This document shows, piece by piece, positions 50,801-58,613 of a stretch of 64,000 nucleotides of DNA. Within the stretch, counting starts at the first letter, position 1. The number at the start of each line of letters is the position of its first letter. This DNA comes from CAZJRB01 sp964547995 (GTDB lineage Bacteria; Planctomycetota; Planctomycetia; Pirellulales; Thermoguttaceae): assembly GCA_964547995.1 (NCBI GenBank), contig CAZJRB010000020.1, forward strand, positions 8,691 to 72,690, given 5' to 3'. Position numbers and translations under genes: made by a program. The notes under the pieces are model-generated. The model saw only the letters and a program-made list of their open reading frames with translations. It was not told the DNA's origin and did not search any database.

Positions 50801-52446
50801 GACGTAATCGCCTTGAGGGCAGCCAACTCCTTTTGCGTGGCGATGTCCCAGAGCCTGACGGTAGCGTCATCGCCTCCGGAGGCCAAGGTTTTGCCGTCAG
50901 GGGATACCGCTACGGCATTGTTTCCGTTGAGAATTCCTTGTTCCTCACCGGTTGTCAGGTCCCAGAGTCTGACTTTTTGGGGGCCATCAGATGCAGTGAC
51001 CAGCGTCTTTCCGCCGGGGGTGACCGTCAGAAAAGTTATCCAACCTCGATGCCTGACAAGGGTCGTCCTTTGCTTTGCCGTGGGAACATCCCACAACTTC
51101 ACAAGACCGTGGTCTCCGGGAAATGAGCCTCCTCCGCCTGCTGCCAGAGTCTTCCCATCGGGGGAAAACGCGACGGAGTGAACAATTAACGAATGCCCTT
51201 GAAGGTTCGCCTTCATCTTCCCCGTGGAGAGATTCCACAGTTTTACCTCGCCGGGCTTTCTCCCCCAACTGCCGCCGCCGGTGGCCAGTAGCGTTCCGTC
51301 AGGGGAAAATGCTACGGACGTGACCATATGCTCGCTAGCCTTCACCGTCATCCATAGTTTGATTTCAGTGGGAGTTGGAGTCGGTTTCGTGCGTATTGGG
51401 CGCGCGGGTTTCGGCGGTGGGGGTTCTGGGGTTTGCGGCTGTGTTGACTTCGGCGGCGGGGATGGTTTACGTTGTTGTCCGTTCACAAGTAGCCAATCTG
51501 CGTGCTTCGGTTTCTCTTCGGGTCCCCGGCTGGACATAATGCCCCAGACGATCAGGACCAGGACCAAGAGGGCGGCGATGCCAATCGACGAGCCGATCAG
51601 CAGCTTCCGGCCGGGTGGCACGGGCAGCTTGTCTGCCCGTGCAGACTTGTGTCGTCCCGACACGGGCTGACGAGCAGCCCGTGCCACCCGGGGCTGACGA
51701 GCAGCCTGTGGCACCCGGGGCTCGACTTTGACCGAGGGCAACCCTTTGACCGGCTTTTCCTGGTCCACCTCAACCGCTCCAAGGAATCCAGCCAGGGTGG
51801 TTGAAAGCTCTTCGTCCGGTTGCGAACCTTCGTCCTCCAACTTCATCCGTTGCCGGAGCAGCTTGTCGTACTCAGCTTTCTTCTTCCGGTTCAGCAGTGT
51901 GAGCCTGATCGTGTTGCGGTTGTCCTCACACGGCCGGAGCCCCAGCAAGCGGTAGAGCGTCGGCGGGCGTTCCTCTTCCGGGATGGCCAGCCACGTCTCA
52001 TACGGGTCGAAGACGTCCGGCCCGGCAGCCGTCCCTTTGCCCTTGGCTTGCTTCTCTTTCTCCTTCTCGGCCTCGATCGCTTCCAGAAATCCGACCATGG
52101 TCATCGAGAGTTCTTCCTGTCGTGCCGAAGACTCGTCGCCGAGGACCGACTCCGAAGATTCCAGATCCATCTGTTCCCGAAGCAGTTTGTCGTATTCCGC
52201 CTTTTTCTCGGGCTTCAGCAGGTTGAGCTTGGCCGATGCAACCTGGTTAAGGAGCTTTTGGGAGTCCTCGCTGTGTTTGCCGGCCTGATAGGTGCGCAGG
52301 TGGGTCATCTGGCGGTCGGCGGCGTTTTCGATCACGTCGGGGTTGTCCTCGAAGGGGCGGAGCCCGAGCAGGCGATAGAGCGTCGGCGGCTGCTCCTCCG
52401 GGGCGATGGACAACCACGTGTGATACGGGTCGAACTTTTCCGCCAT
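47824..52446 (-). CDS. Large membrane protein: J-like domains, TM, WD40, LamG and sulfatase-modifying-factor domain
   Basis: A 1540-residue protein. Residues 1-90 are a planctomycete-type J-like domain (FDPYHTWLSIAPEEQPPTLY; KKAEYDKLLREQ), and ~150-205 a second, shortened copy with ~33 residues missing in the middle. Residues ~243-279 come from palindromic element F copy 1, followed by one membrane helix (IGIAALLVLVLIVWGI). WD40 repeats span ~355-665 (VAFSPDGKTLASG and similar), a helical region ~740-1030, a LamG/concanavalin-like domain ~1035-1220, and a formylglycine-generating-enzyme-like domain ~1240-1535 (TLPTEAQWEYACRAG; GGSRFYNPEHCRSACR), interrupted at ~1369-1397 by element G. A signalling or surface-assembly role is plausible, but unknown. 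Confidence 0.8.
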   Translation of the reverse strand: MAEKFDPYHTWLSIAPEEQPPTLYRLLGLRPFEDNPDVIENAADRQMTHLRTYQAGKHSEDSQKLLNQVASAKLNLLKPEKKAEYDKLLREQMDLESSESVLGDESSARQEELSMTMVGFLEAIEAEKEKEKQAKGKGTAAGPDVFDPYETWLAIPEEERPPTLYRLLGLRPCEDNRNTIRLTLLNRKKKAEYDKLLRQRMKLEDEGSQPDEELSTTLAGFLGAVEVDQEKPVKGLPSVKVEPRVPQAARQPRVARAARQPVSGRHKSARADKLPVPPGRKLLIGSSIGIAALLVLVLIVWGIMSSRGPEEKPKHADWLLVNGQQRKPSPPPKSTQPQTPEPPPPKPARPIRTKPTPTPTEIKLWMTVKASEHMVTSVAFSPDGTLLATGGGSWGRKPGEVKLWNLSTGKMKANLQGHSLIVHSVAFSPDGKTLAAGGGGSFPGDHGLVKLWDVPTAKQRTTLVRHRGWITFLTVTPGGKTLVTASDGPQKVRLWDLTTGEEQGILNGNNAVAVSPDGKTLASGGDDATVRLWDIATQKELAALKAITSGLGALAFSPDGKMLATAGGTKVNDQPVAEAKIWSVSTHGELASLDVPNKCIHGLAFSPSGSILATCGDDQMVRLWDTKEFKQIAALQGHDDTVWSVAFSPDGKTLASGSADGTFKLWDLQPGTPPEIATPKQPDTGATVAATKPPTKEPSTPTAEPPIPEPPTPTAKKLAVPPPDAQQKMAAQVVRFYKISEARSAEERLRLAGELFELGKKSQGGAVEKFVLMREAMKLAQSGGDAGLMLEIVDAMSAEFEVPVLEAKQKMLAGFVLQKPEGDEVTSFIEAADPVIDEAIAAGRHDIASNIAEAAYRLAQKSGDRELRKRAYDRRNAIRKLAGRFQELAAAQKTLKTDTDDPAANLTVGRWLCFEQRDWEQGLPHLAKCSSPALKGVAAEELNTRPTEAALQVRLADAWWTLAENVEGPEKTALMLHAADWYRKALPNLPEGFIKTKAQKRVAEIDKIEEPAAKEPSEPSGTSSPERKAPPRQASSALLFEGKSIVRIPSLRYDGKVPITLEAFVTPADKDDNTMCIVGDHCSRRGIALRRNDAKGTWELLIGQKRVTESPSSAAAFEPGRTVHVAGVWDGRLVRLYVDGKKRAEAEFPASEYSASSQSLAIGDYPHGDGQFKGQIDEVRVSNVVRYNKDFTPAARFKPDAHTVALYHFDEWSGNIASDSSGHGHHGKIEGAKWGTMTATEPARKPTSSRRTVSKQQKELTIDLPGGVKIEFILIPAGEFMMGSSDAERKSALERAKTRDDKTVDKIAAEGPQHRVKITRPFYLGKYEVTQAQWEAVMGDNPSASKAPMQPVEQVHWNDIQPFLAKLNAVGWDKRSAGPPSRVPGAGGPALRLPHPTGPMKFTLPTEAQWEYACRAGTTTRYSFGDAVGKLAEYGWYDRNSGRKTHPVGQKKPNPWGLYDMHGNVWEYCADRYGGDYYAQSAAADPVGPAAGPWRVRRGGSRFYNPEHCRSACRFYGSPKSRSWHVGFRLALVPLDASGK
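48256..48340. repeat. Palindromic element, family G, inside a coding sequence
   Basis: The arms GTAGGGTGGGGCAAGCGGAG(CGCCGGCCCACCA) and its reverse complement match at 32 of 34 positions, with a 17-base centre. The 85-base element is translated as part of the sulfatase-modifying-factor domain of the 47824-52446 gene, between FLAKLNA and KFTLPTEAQWEY. Confidence 0.88.
51611..51720. repeat. Palindromic element, family F, copy 1, inside a coding sequence
   Basis: The left arm GGGTGGCACGGGCAGCTTGT(CTGCCCGTG) pairs with CACGGGCTGACGAGCAGCCC..., whose reverse complement is nearly the same. An additional partial right arm follows in tandem. It encodes about 36 residues just before the membrane helix of the 47824-52446 protein. 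The same family forms the array at 52553-52860. Confidence 0.85.
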
Positions 52447-52552
52447 GATCCCCTCCCCTCGCGAATCGGCCGCCACAAGAGCCGCCCTTCTGCAGAATGG
52501 CACGTGCCGCTTATTATTTGCCGAGAGGGAGCGAATTGCAAGGGGGGCAGCG

Positions 52553-52860
52553 ACGGGTGCCACGGGCAGCTTGTCTGCCCGTGCAGACTTGTGTCCCGCC
52601 GACACACGGGTGCCACGGGCAGCTTGTCTGCCCGTGCAGACTTGTGTCCCGCCGACACACNNNNNNNNNNNNNNNNNNNNNNNNNNNNNNNNNNNNNNNN
52701 NNNNNNNNNNNNNNNNNNNNNNNNNNNNNNNNNNNNNNNNNNNNNNNNNNNNNNNNNNNNGGGCTGACGAGCAGCCCGTGGCACCCGGGGCAGCTTGTCT
52801 GCCCGTGCAGACTTGTGTCCCGCCGACACGGGCTGACGAGCAGCCCGTGGCACCCGGAGC
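52553..52860. repeat. Array of family F elements around an assembly gap
   Basis: Two identical 53-base left-arm units stand in tandem (52553-52605 and 52606-52658). After 100 N come right-arm, left-arm and right-arm units (52761-52857). The N run at 52661-52760 is a scaffold join, so the true unit number is unknown. The array lies upstream of the large 47824-52446 gene and before the glycosyltransferase. The remainder of 52447-52910 shows nothing else. Confidence 0.85.
52661..52760. other. Assembly gap (100 N)
   Basis: A run of exactly 100 undetermined bases inside the family F array; its length is probably a placeholder. Confidence 0.98.
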
Positions 52861-52910
52861 AGAAGGCGGGCAACTACCCTTTTAGCCATCACGTTGTATA
52901 TTGATGTTCC

Positions 52911-54548
52911 ATGGGAGGATTCACGTTGTCGCCACGCAAGCAAAATGCCGGCGAAGCGCCGTTGGGCGTCTTCCGAAGACATCTTGGGCCGATCCTGATC
53001 GCGTTGTTTGCCGCCGCGGCGACGATCACTACGCTTCTGCCGGAGATCAACGGGCCGGGCTTGACGTGCGATGAGCCTTATCACGTCGTCCAGGGGCAAC
53101 GGCTCGTCACGGCGTTGGGCGAACAGGGGATCGCCTTCTTTGCGCCGGCAAACATCCGGGAAAACTTTCCCTGGGACAACGTCGATGCACCGGTCCAGGC
53201 CCCGCTGGGACAGTGGATTCTCGGGATGGCGCAGTGCATCATCGCCGCGCGGTTCGCTCCCGCAATAGCGTTCGGATTGCTCGCGTTGCTGGTCGGTTCG
53301 TGGACCCTGCGGCGCGAGGGCCGGCTTGCCGGAACGGTCGCCGCCGCCGGAGTGGTGCTGGTGCCTCGCATGTTTGCACATGCCCATTTCGCCGCGCTCG
53401 ATATGCTGACCGCATTGTTTTTCGTCGCCGCGGTCTTTGCGGTAAGCGAAGCGGGCAATCGGGGCGGGCGCTGGTGGCATTTCGCGCTGGCCGGCGTGGT
53501 TTGGGGGCTGGCGATGCTGGTCCGGCTGCACGGCGTGCTGGCGGCGGCGCCGGTGATCGTCTGGCTTGTCTGGCGATGGCGGCGCCAGGCGATCGTGCCG
53601 CTTGTGGCCTGGTTGACGGCGGGCACGGCCACGCTGTTTGCCGGGTGGCCCTGGCTGTGGCTTGCGCCGGTCACGAACCTCCGGCAATATGTCGCCAGCG
53701 GGGCGGACCGCGACCCGGTCAACGTCTTCTATTTCGGCCAGGTTTGGGCCGATTGCAAGACGCCGTGGCATTACCCTTGGGTCATGTTCTTTTTGGCGTT
53801 GCCGTTGGGGCTGCTCGCCCTGGGGTTGTTGGGCGTCTGGGCGAAGCGCCGCTGCTGGAGGGACGAGCCCGACTTGACGTTGGCCGCCGGCACGCTGCTG
53901 TTTGTCCTGCTGGTCTTTTCCGTGCCGGGCACTCCGGTCTACGACGGCGTCCGGTTGTTTCTCATGGCATTTCCGCTCTGGGCGGTCTGGGTGGGAATCG
54001 GTGCGAAGTGGATGGTGGAGCACCCCGCCCTGGCAGCCGTCCCGCACCGGCTTCGCGTCTTGCTCCTGGCGCTGTTCCTTCTGCTTCAGGGAACCGGTAC
54101 GGTGATTTATCATCCCTGCCAGTTGAGCCACTACAATCTGCTCGTGGGCGGATTGTGGGGCGCCGAGCGGCTCGGGTTCGAGGTATCCTACTGGGGCGAC
54201 GCGGTGAACGAACCGTTGTTGGAACAAGCAGTAGCCCGATCCGAAGGCAAGCCGGTGCTGTTCGGCCCCAATCTGGCGCCGCTTTGGCAGGCCGCCAGCA
54301 TCGAGGCCCTATCGCCGGCACTATCGAGAAGCGAGGTTTCGTTGGAGGGTTGGCGCGCCGGCGAATCCGATTCGGGCGACTACAGGTGCGCCGTGATCTA
54401 CCACCGCCGTGCAGACCCCGCCGCCGGCGACTGGATCCTTGCCAACGGCCGAGTTATGGAGGAACACACATACGCAATACAGGGGGTATGGCTCGCCCGC
54501 CTGGTCGAATTGCGGGTTTCCCCTCGACGACCGGACGCGGAACACTAG
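52911..54548 (+). CDS. Membrane glycosyltransferase, GT39/PMT-like
   Basis: A 545-residue integral membrane protein with about ten hydrophobic segments. The first extracytoplasmic loop has LTCDEPYHVVQGQRL, where a conserved acidic pair (DEP) sits as in GT-C glycosyltransferases, and the second has APLGQWILGMAQC and RMFAHAHFAALDMLTALFF, typical of the dolichol-/undecaprenyl-phosphate-sugar dependent family. It likely transfers a sugar from a lipid carrier to a protein or lipid in the envelope. The TTG at 52926, preceded by GGGAGG at good spacing, is a possible alternative to the ATG at 52911, which has no site. Confidence 0.78.
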   Translation: MGGFTLSPRKQNAGEAPLGVFRRHLGPILIALFAAAATITTLLPEINGPGLTCDEPYHVVQGQRLVTALGEQGIAFFAPANIRENFPWDNVDAPVQAPLGQWILGMAQCIIAARFAPAIAFGLLALLVGSWTLRREGRLAGTVAAAGVVLVPRMFAHAHFAALDMLTALFFVAAVFAVSEAGNRGGRWWHFALAGVVWGLAMLVRLHGVLAAAPVIVWLVWRWRRQAIVPLVAWLTAGTATLFAGWPWLWLAPVTNLRQYVASGADRDPVNVFYFGQVWADCKTPWHYPWVMFFLALPLGLLALGLLGVWAKRRCWRDEPDLTLAAGTLLFVLLVFSVPGTPVYDGVRLFLMAFPLWAVWVGIGAKWMVEHPALAAVPHRLRVLLLALFLLLQGTGTVIYHPCQLSHYNLLVGGLWGAERLGFEVSYWGDAVNEPLLEQAVARSEGKPVLFGPNLAPLWQAASIEALSPALSRSEVSLEGWRAGESDSGDYRCAVIYHRRADPAAGDWILANGRVMEEHTYAIQGVWLARLVELRVSPRRPDAEH

Positions 54549-54591
54549 AATAGAGTGAACCCTGCCGACCGTTCCGCAAGAACCGCAGACG

Positions 54592-55068
54592 ATGAACCAG
54601 TTGAACCATTTTGACGCCGACGGGGCCAGCCGAATGGTCGATGTGGGTGAGAAGGAGGTGACAGCCCGGTCGGCCAGGGCCAGCGGCCGGGTGCGGCTGG
54701 CGGCCGAAACGGTCGCGTTGATTCGCGATCGGAAGATGGCCAAGGGCGACGTGCTCGAGGTTGCACGCCTGGCCGGGATCATGGCCGCGAAACAGACCCC
54801 GGAACTGATCCCTTTGTGCCACCCTTTGCCGTTGGACGCCGTCGAAATCCGGTTCGATTTCCCCGATCCCACCACGATTGTCATCGAGGCGCAAGCCAAA
54901 GTGACGGCCCGGACCGGGGTGGAAATGGAAGCGATGGTTGCAGCGAGCGTTGCCGCCTTGACCATCTACGACATGTGCAAATCGGTTGACCGGACCATGG
55001 TCATCGAGCAGGTACGGCTCGATGAGAAATCGGGCGGCAGGAGCGGGCACTTCGTCCGCCCGGCCTGA
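54592..55068 (+). CDS. moaC: Cyclic pyranopterin monophosphate synthase
   Basis: A 158-residue cytoplasmic enzyme of molybdenum-cofactor synthesis. It forms cyclic pyranopterin monophosphate from the MoaA product. Typical stretches are SRMVDVGEKEVTARSARASG, MAKGDVLEVARLAGIMAAKQ, PLCHPLPLDAVEI, VTARTGVEMEAMVAASVAAL and TIYDMCKSVDR. Length is normal. A TAGAAT-like -10 box lies at 54546, about 40 bases before the start, without an obvious -35. It is followed after ~40 bases by the polyprenyl synthase, possibly as an operon. moaE lies at 16149. Confidence 0.95.
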   Translation: MNQLNHFDADGASRMVDVGEKEVTARSARASGRVRLAAETVALIRDRKMAKGDVLEVARLAGIMAAKQTPELIPLCHPLPLDAVEIRFDFPDPTTIVIEAQAKVTARTGVEMEAMVAASVAALTIYDMCKSVDRTMVIEQVRLDEKSGGRSGHFVRPA

Positions 55069-55107
55069 CGGATCATTTGTCGAACAGTAGAAGTTGGAAA
55101 CAGACGC

Positions 55108-56106
55108 ATGAATCAATTGACCAAGGATCGGGTAAAAGCTCCGGAACGTCTGCGCACGTTGTACCTGCCCATCCGGGGTGAACTCGATCAGGTCGAGGAC
55201 GTGCTGCGCGAGGAGCTTTCCAGCAGCCATCCTTTTGTCGATCGGCTGGCAAAACACGGCTTCCGCCTCGGGGGAAAGCGGCTGCGTCCCGCGCTCGTTC
55301 TGCTGTCGGCCAAGGCCTGCGGCGATTGCAAGCCGGAGCACGTTCAACTGGCAGCCGCGGTTGAATTGATCCATACGGCCACGCTCATTCACGACGACGT
55401 GCTCGACGAGGCAACGCTGCGACGGCACCTCGACACGATCAACGCGCGATGGGACAACGAGACAAGCGTCTTGCTGGGCGATTTCCTTCTGACGCGGGCC
55501 ATTTGCGTTGCCGGCGCCGTCGACGGGTCGTTCGCCTGCCGCACGATCGGCGAGGCCGGCCAGGCCATGTGTGAAGGCGAACTCCGCCAGATCGCCGGCC
55601 GCGGAAACTACGATCTCTCCGAGGAGGATTACCTCGGGATCATCACGGGCAAGACCGCCTCGCTGACCGCCTGCTCCTGCAAGCTCGGCTCCCGCTACGC
55701 CGACCCCGAAACTTCCAAGGCGCTCACCCGCTACGGCCTCGATCTCGGCATTGCCTTCCAGATCGTGGACGATCTGTTGGATTTGGTCGGCGACGAACAC
55801 ACCGTCGGGAAATCTCTGGGGACCGACCTGACCAAGCAGAAAGCGACCCTGCCGCTGATCCGGCTGCTGGAGGTGGCCGGCCACGAACAACGGGCCGATG
55901 TCATCGAGATTCTTTCGCACCCCGACAAACACCACGGTACGGCCCTGAGGCCCTGGCTGGATCGCTTTGATGCGATCTCCTACGCCCGCGAGAAGGCAAT
56001 CTGCCATGCCCGGCGTGCGGCCGATCAGCTCGAATCGCTGCCGGAAAGCACGGCCAGGGAATCGCTCAAGGGCCTGACGGAATTCGTCGTCTCACGAGAG
56101 CAGTGA
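55108..56106 (+). CDS. Polyprenyl (all-trans) diphosphate synthase
   Basis: A 332-residue cytoplasmic prenyltransferase making long-chain isoprenoid diphosphates, probably for quinone side chains. The first Asp-rich motif is IHDDVLDEATLRR and the second IVDDLLD, both with the spacing of chain-elongating synthases. GGKRLRPALVLLSAKA and GEARRTIGEAG-like helices are also in place. Length matches octaprenyl/heptaprenyl synthases. Chain length cannot be read from the residues before the first motif with certainty. It follows moaC closely. Confidence 0.92.
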   Translation: MNQLTKDRVKAPERLRTLYLPIRGELDQVEDVLREELSSSHPFVDRLAKHGFRLGGKRLRPALVLLSAKACGDCKPEHVQLAAAVELIHTATLIHDDVLDEATLRRHLDTINARWDNETSVLLGDFLLTRAICVAGAVDGSFACRTIGEAGQAMCEGELRQIAGRGNYDLSEEDYLGIITGKTASLTACSCKLGSRYADPETSKALTRYGLDLGIAFQIVDDLLDLVGDEHTVGKSLGTDLTKQKATLPLIRLLEVAGHEQRADVIEILSHPDKHHGTALRPWLDRFDAISYAREKAICHARRAADQLESLPESTARESLKGLTEFVVSREQ

Positions 56107-56277
56107 GCCGCCCACCCCCTGCGGGCAGGCCGCAACCACCCGTCTCCTTCGGATGAGATCTGCTTCCTGGGACGTAGGACAGGTTACAAGACTTCCGCCG
56201 CGGAGCCTTGTAGCTTTTCCGAGCGGCTGAGGTTAAACTAGAACGAATTCACGCCAGCAAGTCTGAAGGGAGTTGCC

Positions 56278-57732
56278 ATGTCGATCATATCAAAATGCCC
56301 CAAGTGCCAGCGGGCCATCACGGTTCCCGACGGGATCGTGCCGGATGCGTCGGTTCGTTGTCCGATTTGCGAGGAGGAGTACCCGCTGAGCGAAGCTTTG
56401 GCGGAGGCCCCGCCCGCGTTGATCCCGGTCGGGGGCAGCGGCGATTCCGACGTGCTGGGGGCGGAGATGCCTGGAACCGCGGCGGCGAAGGTCGGGGCGG
56501 GAGACGCGGCGGATGGCGAAGCAGCGGCCGACCAGCAGTCGCCCGATCTCGGCTATGCCTTGAAGCGTTCCGCCGAAGGCGTGACCGAGGAACCCATCGA
56601 TTTCGACCTCGACGGCGAGGAAACGGCCGAAGGCCAGGGCCCGGGAATGGGTATCGCTACTACTGTTGCCAGACCGGCCAAAAAGAAGAAAAAGAAGTCG
56701 AAGGGCGTGGTCCGCATCATGGCCGAGGTGATCATCGGCGGGTTCGGGGGAGTGTTTCTGATGTACTACGGACTAAATTTCTTCACCGGCAATAAGGACC
56801 ACGACTTCTTGAATATCTATTTGCCCGGCGTTCCCCATACCTATGATCACTGGCCGGGGAGTGGCATACCGACGGAAGACGAATCGCAGGCCCCCGAGGA
56901 GAGCCCGGCGCCCGCTCCTACCAAAGTTGCCGTCAATACGGGTGTGTCCGAGCCGACTCCGCCGTCGGCAACACCGCGGACAACGCCGCCGGCAAAGCGG
57001 AAACCGAAAGGAGGAAGGCTGCGAGACGGGGGCCATCCGCTCAACAGGATCGACGCCAGCCACCGCACCATGGCGTCGCTGTTGGAAGAGCCGGACGATC
57101 TTCCTCCGCCGATGGAGGTTCCCAAGGGCTTGAAATTGGCCGACCGGGGTCCGCCGCCGTTGGCCGAAGACTATCTCGGCCCGGCCGATCCGCTGCCGGT
57201 CACCTCCAAGGAGTTGGGCGACGCCTTGAAGAAGGCCAACGAGTGGGTCATTGCCGAGGACACCGGACTGATGGACAACGACGCCTACGAGAAGTTCAGG
57301 CAGCTCGGCGAGCTGGTGACCTTCGTCCGGGGCTGGCCCGACGATACGAGCGTCGAAAGTCGCAAGCACGCCGTGGAGAAGGTCTTGGAGAAACTCGGCA
57401 CCACGGCCGACCAGCCTGAAAAAATCGGCGAACTGGCCGACGCGTTCTTGAAGGGCGGGCCCGGCAACCAGGACGGAATCCTCCTGTCCGGCAAGGTCGG
57501 GCCTGTCGGCGAGAAGAGCGGCGTGTGCGCCGCCATGGTCTACATCACCGGGCAAGAATCGAAAATCTTCGTCATGAGCCACGAGAAATTGCCCTTCGAT
57601 AAGGGAAACAACGTCGTTGTCCTCGGCACCATCGTCATGGACCCGGCCATCGACATTACCGGGCTCAGCGAGCCGCTCGAATGGGACAAGGGCATGGTCG
57701 TCTGGCTCGGCTCGGCGGCCAAACTCGACTAG
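56278..57732 (+). CDS. Zinc-ribbon membrane protein of unknown function
   Basis: A 484-residue protein. Residues 1-35 are a small zinc-ribbon or MJ0042-like motif with two CxxC pairs (CPKCQRAITVPDG; CPICEEEYPLSEA). An acidic, low-complexity region follows, then a basic patch and one membrane helix (IGGFGGVFLMYYGLNFF, ~residues 160-178). The rest is a Pro-rich linker and a C-terminal domain of ~180 residues (EKIGELADAFLKGGPG; GVCAAMVYITGQESKIFVMS) that may lie outside the cytoplasm. AAGGGAG precedes the ATG. Such ribbon-TM proteins recur in planctomycetes; the role is unknown. The next gene starts 43 bases after its stop. Confidence 0.65.
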   Translation: MSIISKCPKCQRAITVPDGIVPDASVRCPICEEEYPLSEALAEAPPALIPVGGSGDSDVLGAEMPGTAAAKVGAGDAADGEAAADQQSPDLGYALKRSAEGVTEEPIDFDLDGEETAEGQGPGMGIATTVARPAKKKKKKSKGVVRIMAEVIIGGFGGVFLMYYGLNFFTGNKDHDFLNIYLPGVPHTYDHWPGSGIPTEDESQAPEESPAPAPTKVAVNTGVSEPTPPSATPRTTPPAKRKPKGGRLRDGGHPLNRIDASHRTMASLLEEPDDLPPPMEVPKGLKLADRGPPPLAEDYLGPADPLPVTSKELGDALKKANEWVIAEDTGLMDNDAYEKFRQLGELVTFVRGWPDDTSVESRKHAVEKVLEKLGTTADQPEKIGELADAFLKGGPGNQDGILLSGKVGPVGEKSGVCAAMVYITGQESKIFVMSHEKLPFDKGNNVVVLGTIVMDPAIDITGLSEPLEWDKGMVVWLGSAAKLD

Positions 57733-57775
57733 CAGCGGAGCCGCCCAAATCAGAATCCCGAAATCCGGGAGACTC

Positions 57776-58435
57776 ATGATAATGAAGAGAACAACCATCG
57801 CTACTTTGGGGCTGCTTCTCTTTTCCGTTCGTACGTTTGCAGCAGAGAAGCTGGAGTACGCCACGGAGAAGGACCTTCTGACAACGAACATCGTAACGCC
57901 CGTCAAAACGCCTCCCGACGATGCGCCCGACATGGCGACGGCCTATTTGGAGTGCGTTACCTGCGGTTATAGACTCGCGGTGGAAAGCAAGCCCTTCCAT
58001 TTCCCGAATCGGCAGATTCGGGTTCGTGTGTGGGACAGCGTGATGAAGTCGTGGCCCGGTTCCCAGCCACAGATTATCCAGGTCATCAACGAGAAGTCCT
58101 CGGTCCTCAGTGCGAAAAAGGTTGGCGGTTCCCCCATGATGACCGATGGTTGGGTTGGCAAACACGAGGGCCGCCTCTTCGTGTATATCCATCGCATTCA
58201 CAGAAACCGCGGTCTTGTGTCTGGGGTGTATGTGTACGAGATCGACAACAAGTATTCGATCGAAGAGAAAGCCATCTACCTGGCGAAAGAGGAACTCGAA
58301 AGGGAAGAGATACACTGGGAGAAGTTCAGAGAGAAATACGGAAAGGAACCGGAAGCCGCGAAAGGAAACGCCGGCTCGGACGCGGTGAAAGAAAAAGAGG
58401 GAAAAAAGAAAAAAGGGAGCCGGGACCCTTTTTGA
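57776..58435 (+). CDS. Secreted protein of unknown function
   Basis: A 219-residue protein with a signal peptide (MIMKRTTIATLGLLLFSVRT, ending near FAAEK). The mature part has a Cys pair (LECVTCGYRLAV) and mixed alpha/beta character (QPQIIQVINEKSSVLSAKKV; RGLVSGVYVYEIDNKYSIEE). It ends in a Lys/Glu-rich tail (EREEIHWEKFREKYGKEPEA and then KKKK). I do not recognise the family. It follows the zinc-ribbon gene by 43 bases on the same strand and may share its operon. A second Met (57782) is an alternative start. Confidence 0.6.
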   Translation: MIMKRTTIATLGLLLFSVRTFAAEKLEYATEKDLLTTNIVTPVKTPPDDAPDMATAYLECVTCGYRLAVESKPFHFPNRQIRVRVWDSVMKSWPGSQPQIIQVINEKSSVLSAKKVGGSPMMTDGWVGKHEGRLFVYIHRIHRNRGLVSGVYVYEIDNKYSIEEKAIYLAKEELEREEIHWEKFREKYGKEPEAAKGNAGSDAVKEKEGKKKKGSRDPF

Positions 58436-58561
58436 CATTTAGGCAACGTTCTGTTGCTATGTATTCCTTTTGGGCCGAACCTTTCGCGGGCATCCGCCGC
58501 CACGGTTCAAGACGTGGAAAACCATCCCGTCGGGAGCAACACGAATGGGCCTTGGCATACT

Positions 58562-58595
58562 GGTCCCGGCCCGGGCCAGGACCCTTTATTTTCTT
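58562..58595 (+). terminator. Possible intrinsic terminator
   Basis: A near-perfect palindrome GGTCCCGGCCCGGGCCAGGA(CC) is followed by CTTTATTTTC. It lies between converging genes (58435 and 58614) and could serve the plus strand. The short loop makes this uncertain. Confidence 0.35.
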
Positions 58596-58613
58596 CAAAA
58601 GTTTTTCCTGCGG

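Noticed and set aside
52553..52860. A CRISPR array
   Set aside because: The repeats are 53 bases in direct contact, without unique spacers, and occur as inverted arms elsewhere; no cas genes are present.
51611..52860. Phase-variable promoter or invertible DNA region
   Set aside because: The inverted arms are components of element F with no recombinase gene or paired orientation of genes; I saw no further support.
52332..54227. A 631-codon open frame on the minus strand
   Set aside because: It crosses the run of N and is antisense to the glycosyltransferase; not a real gene.
54454..56007. A 517-codon open frame on the minus strand
   Set aside because: Antisense to moaC and the polyprenyl synthase, both with unmistakable motifs.
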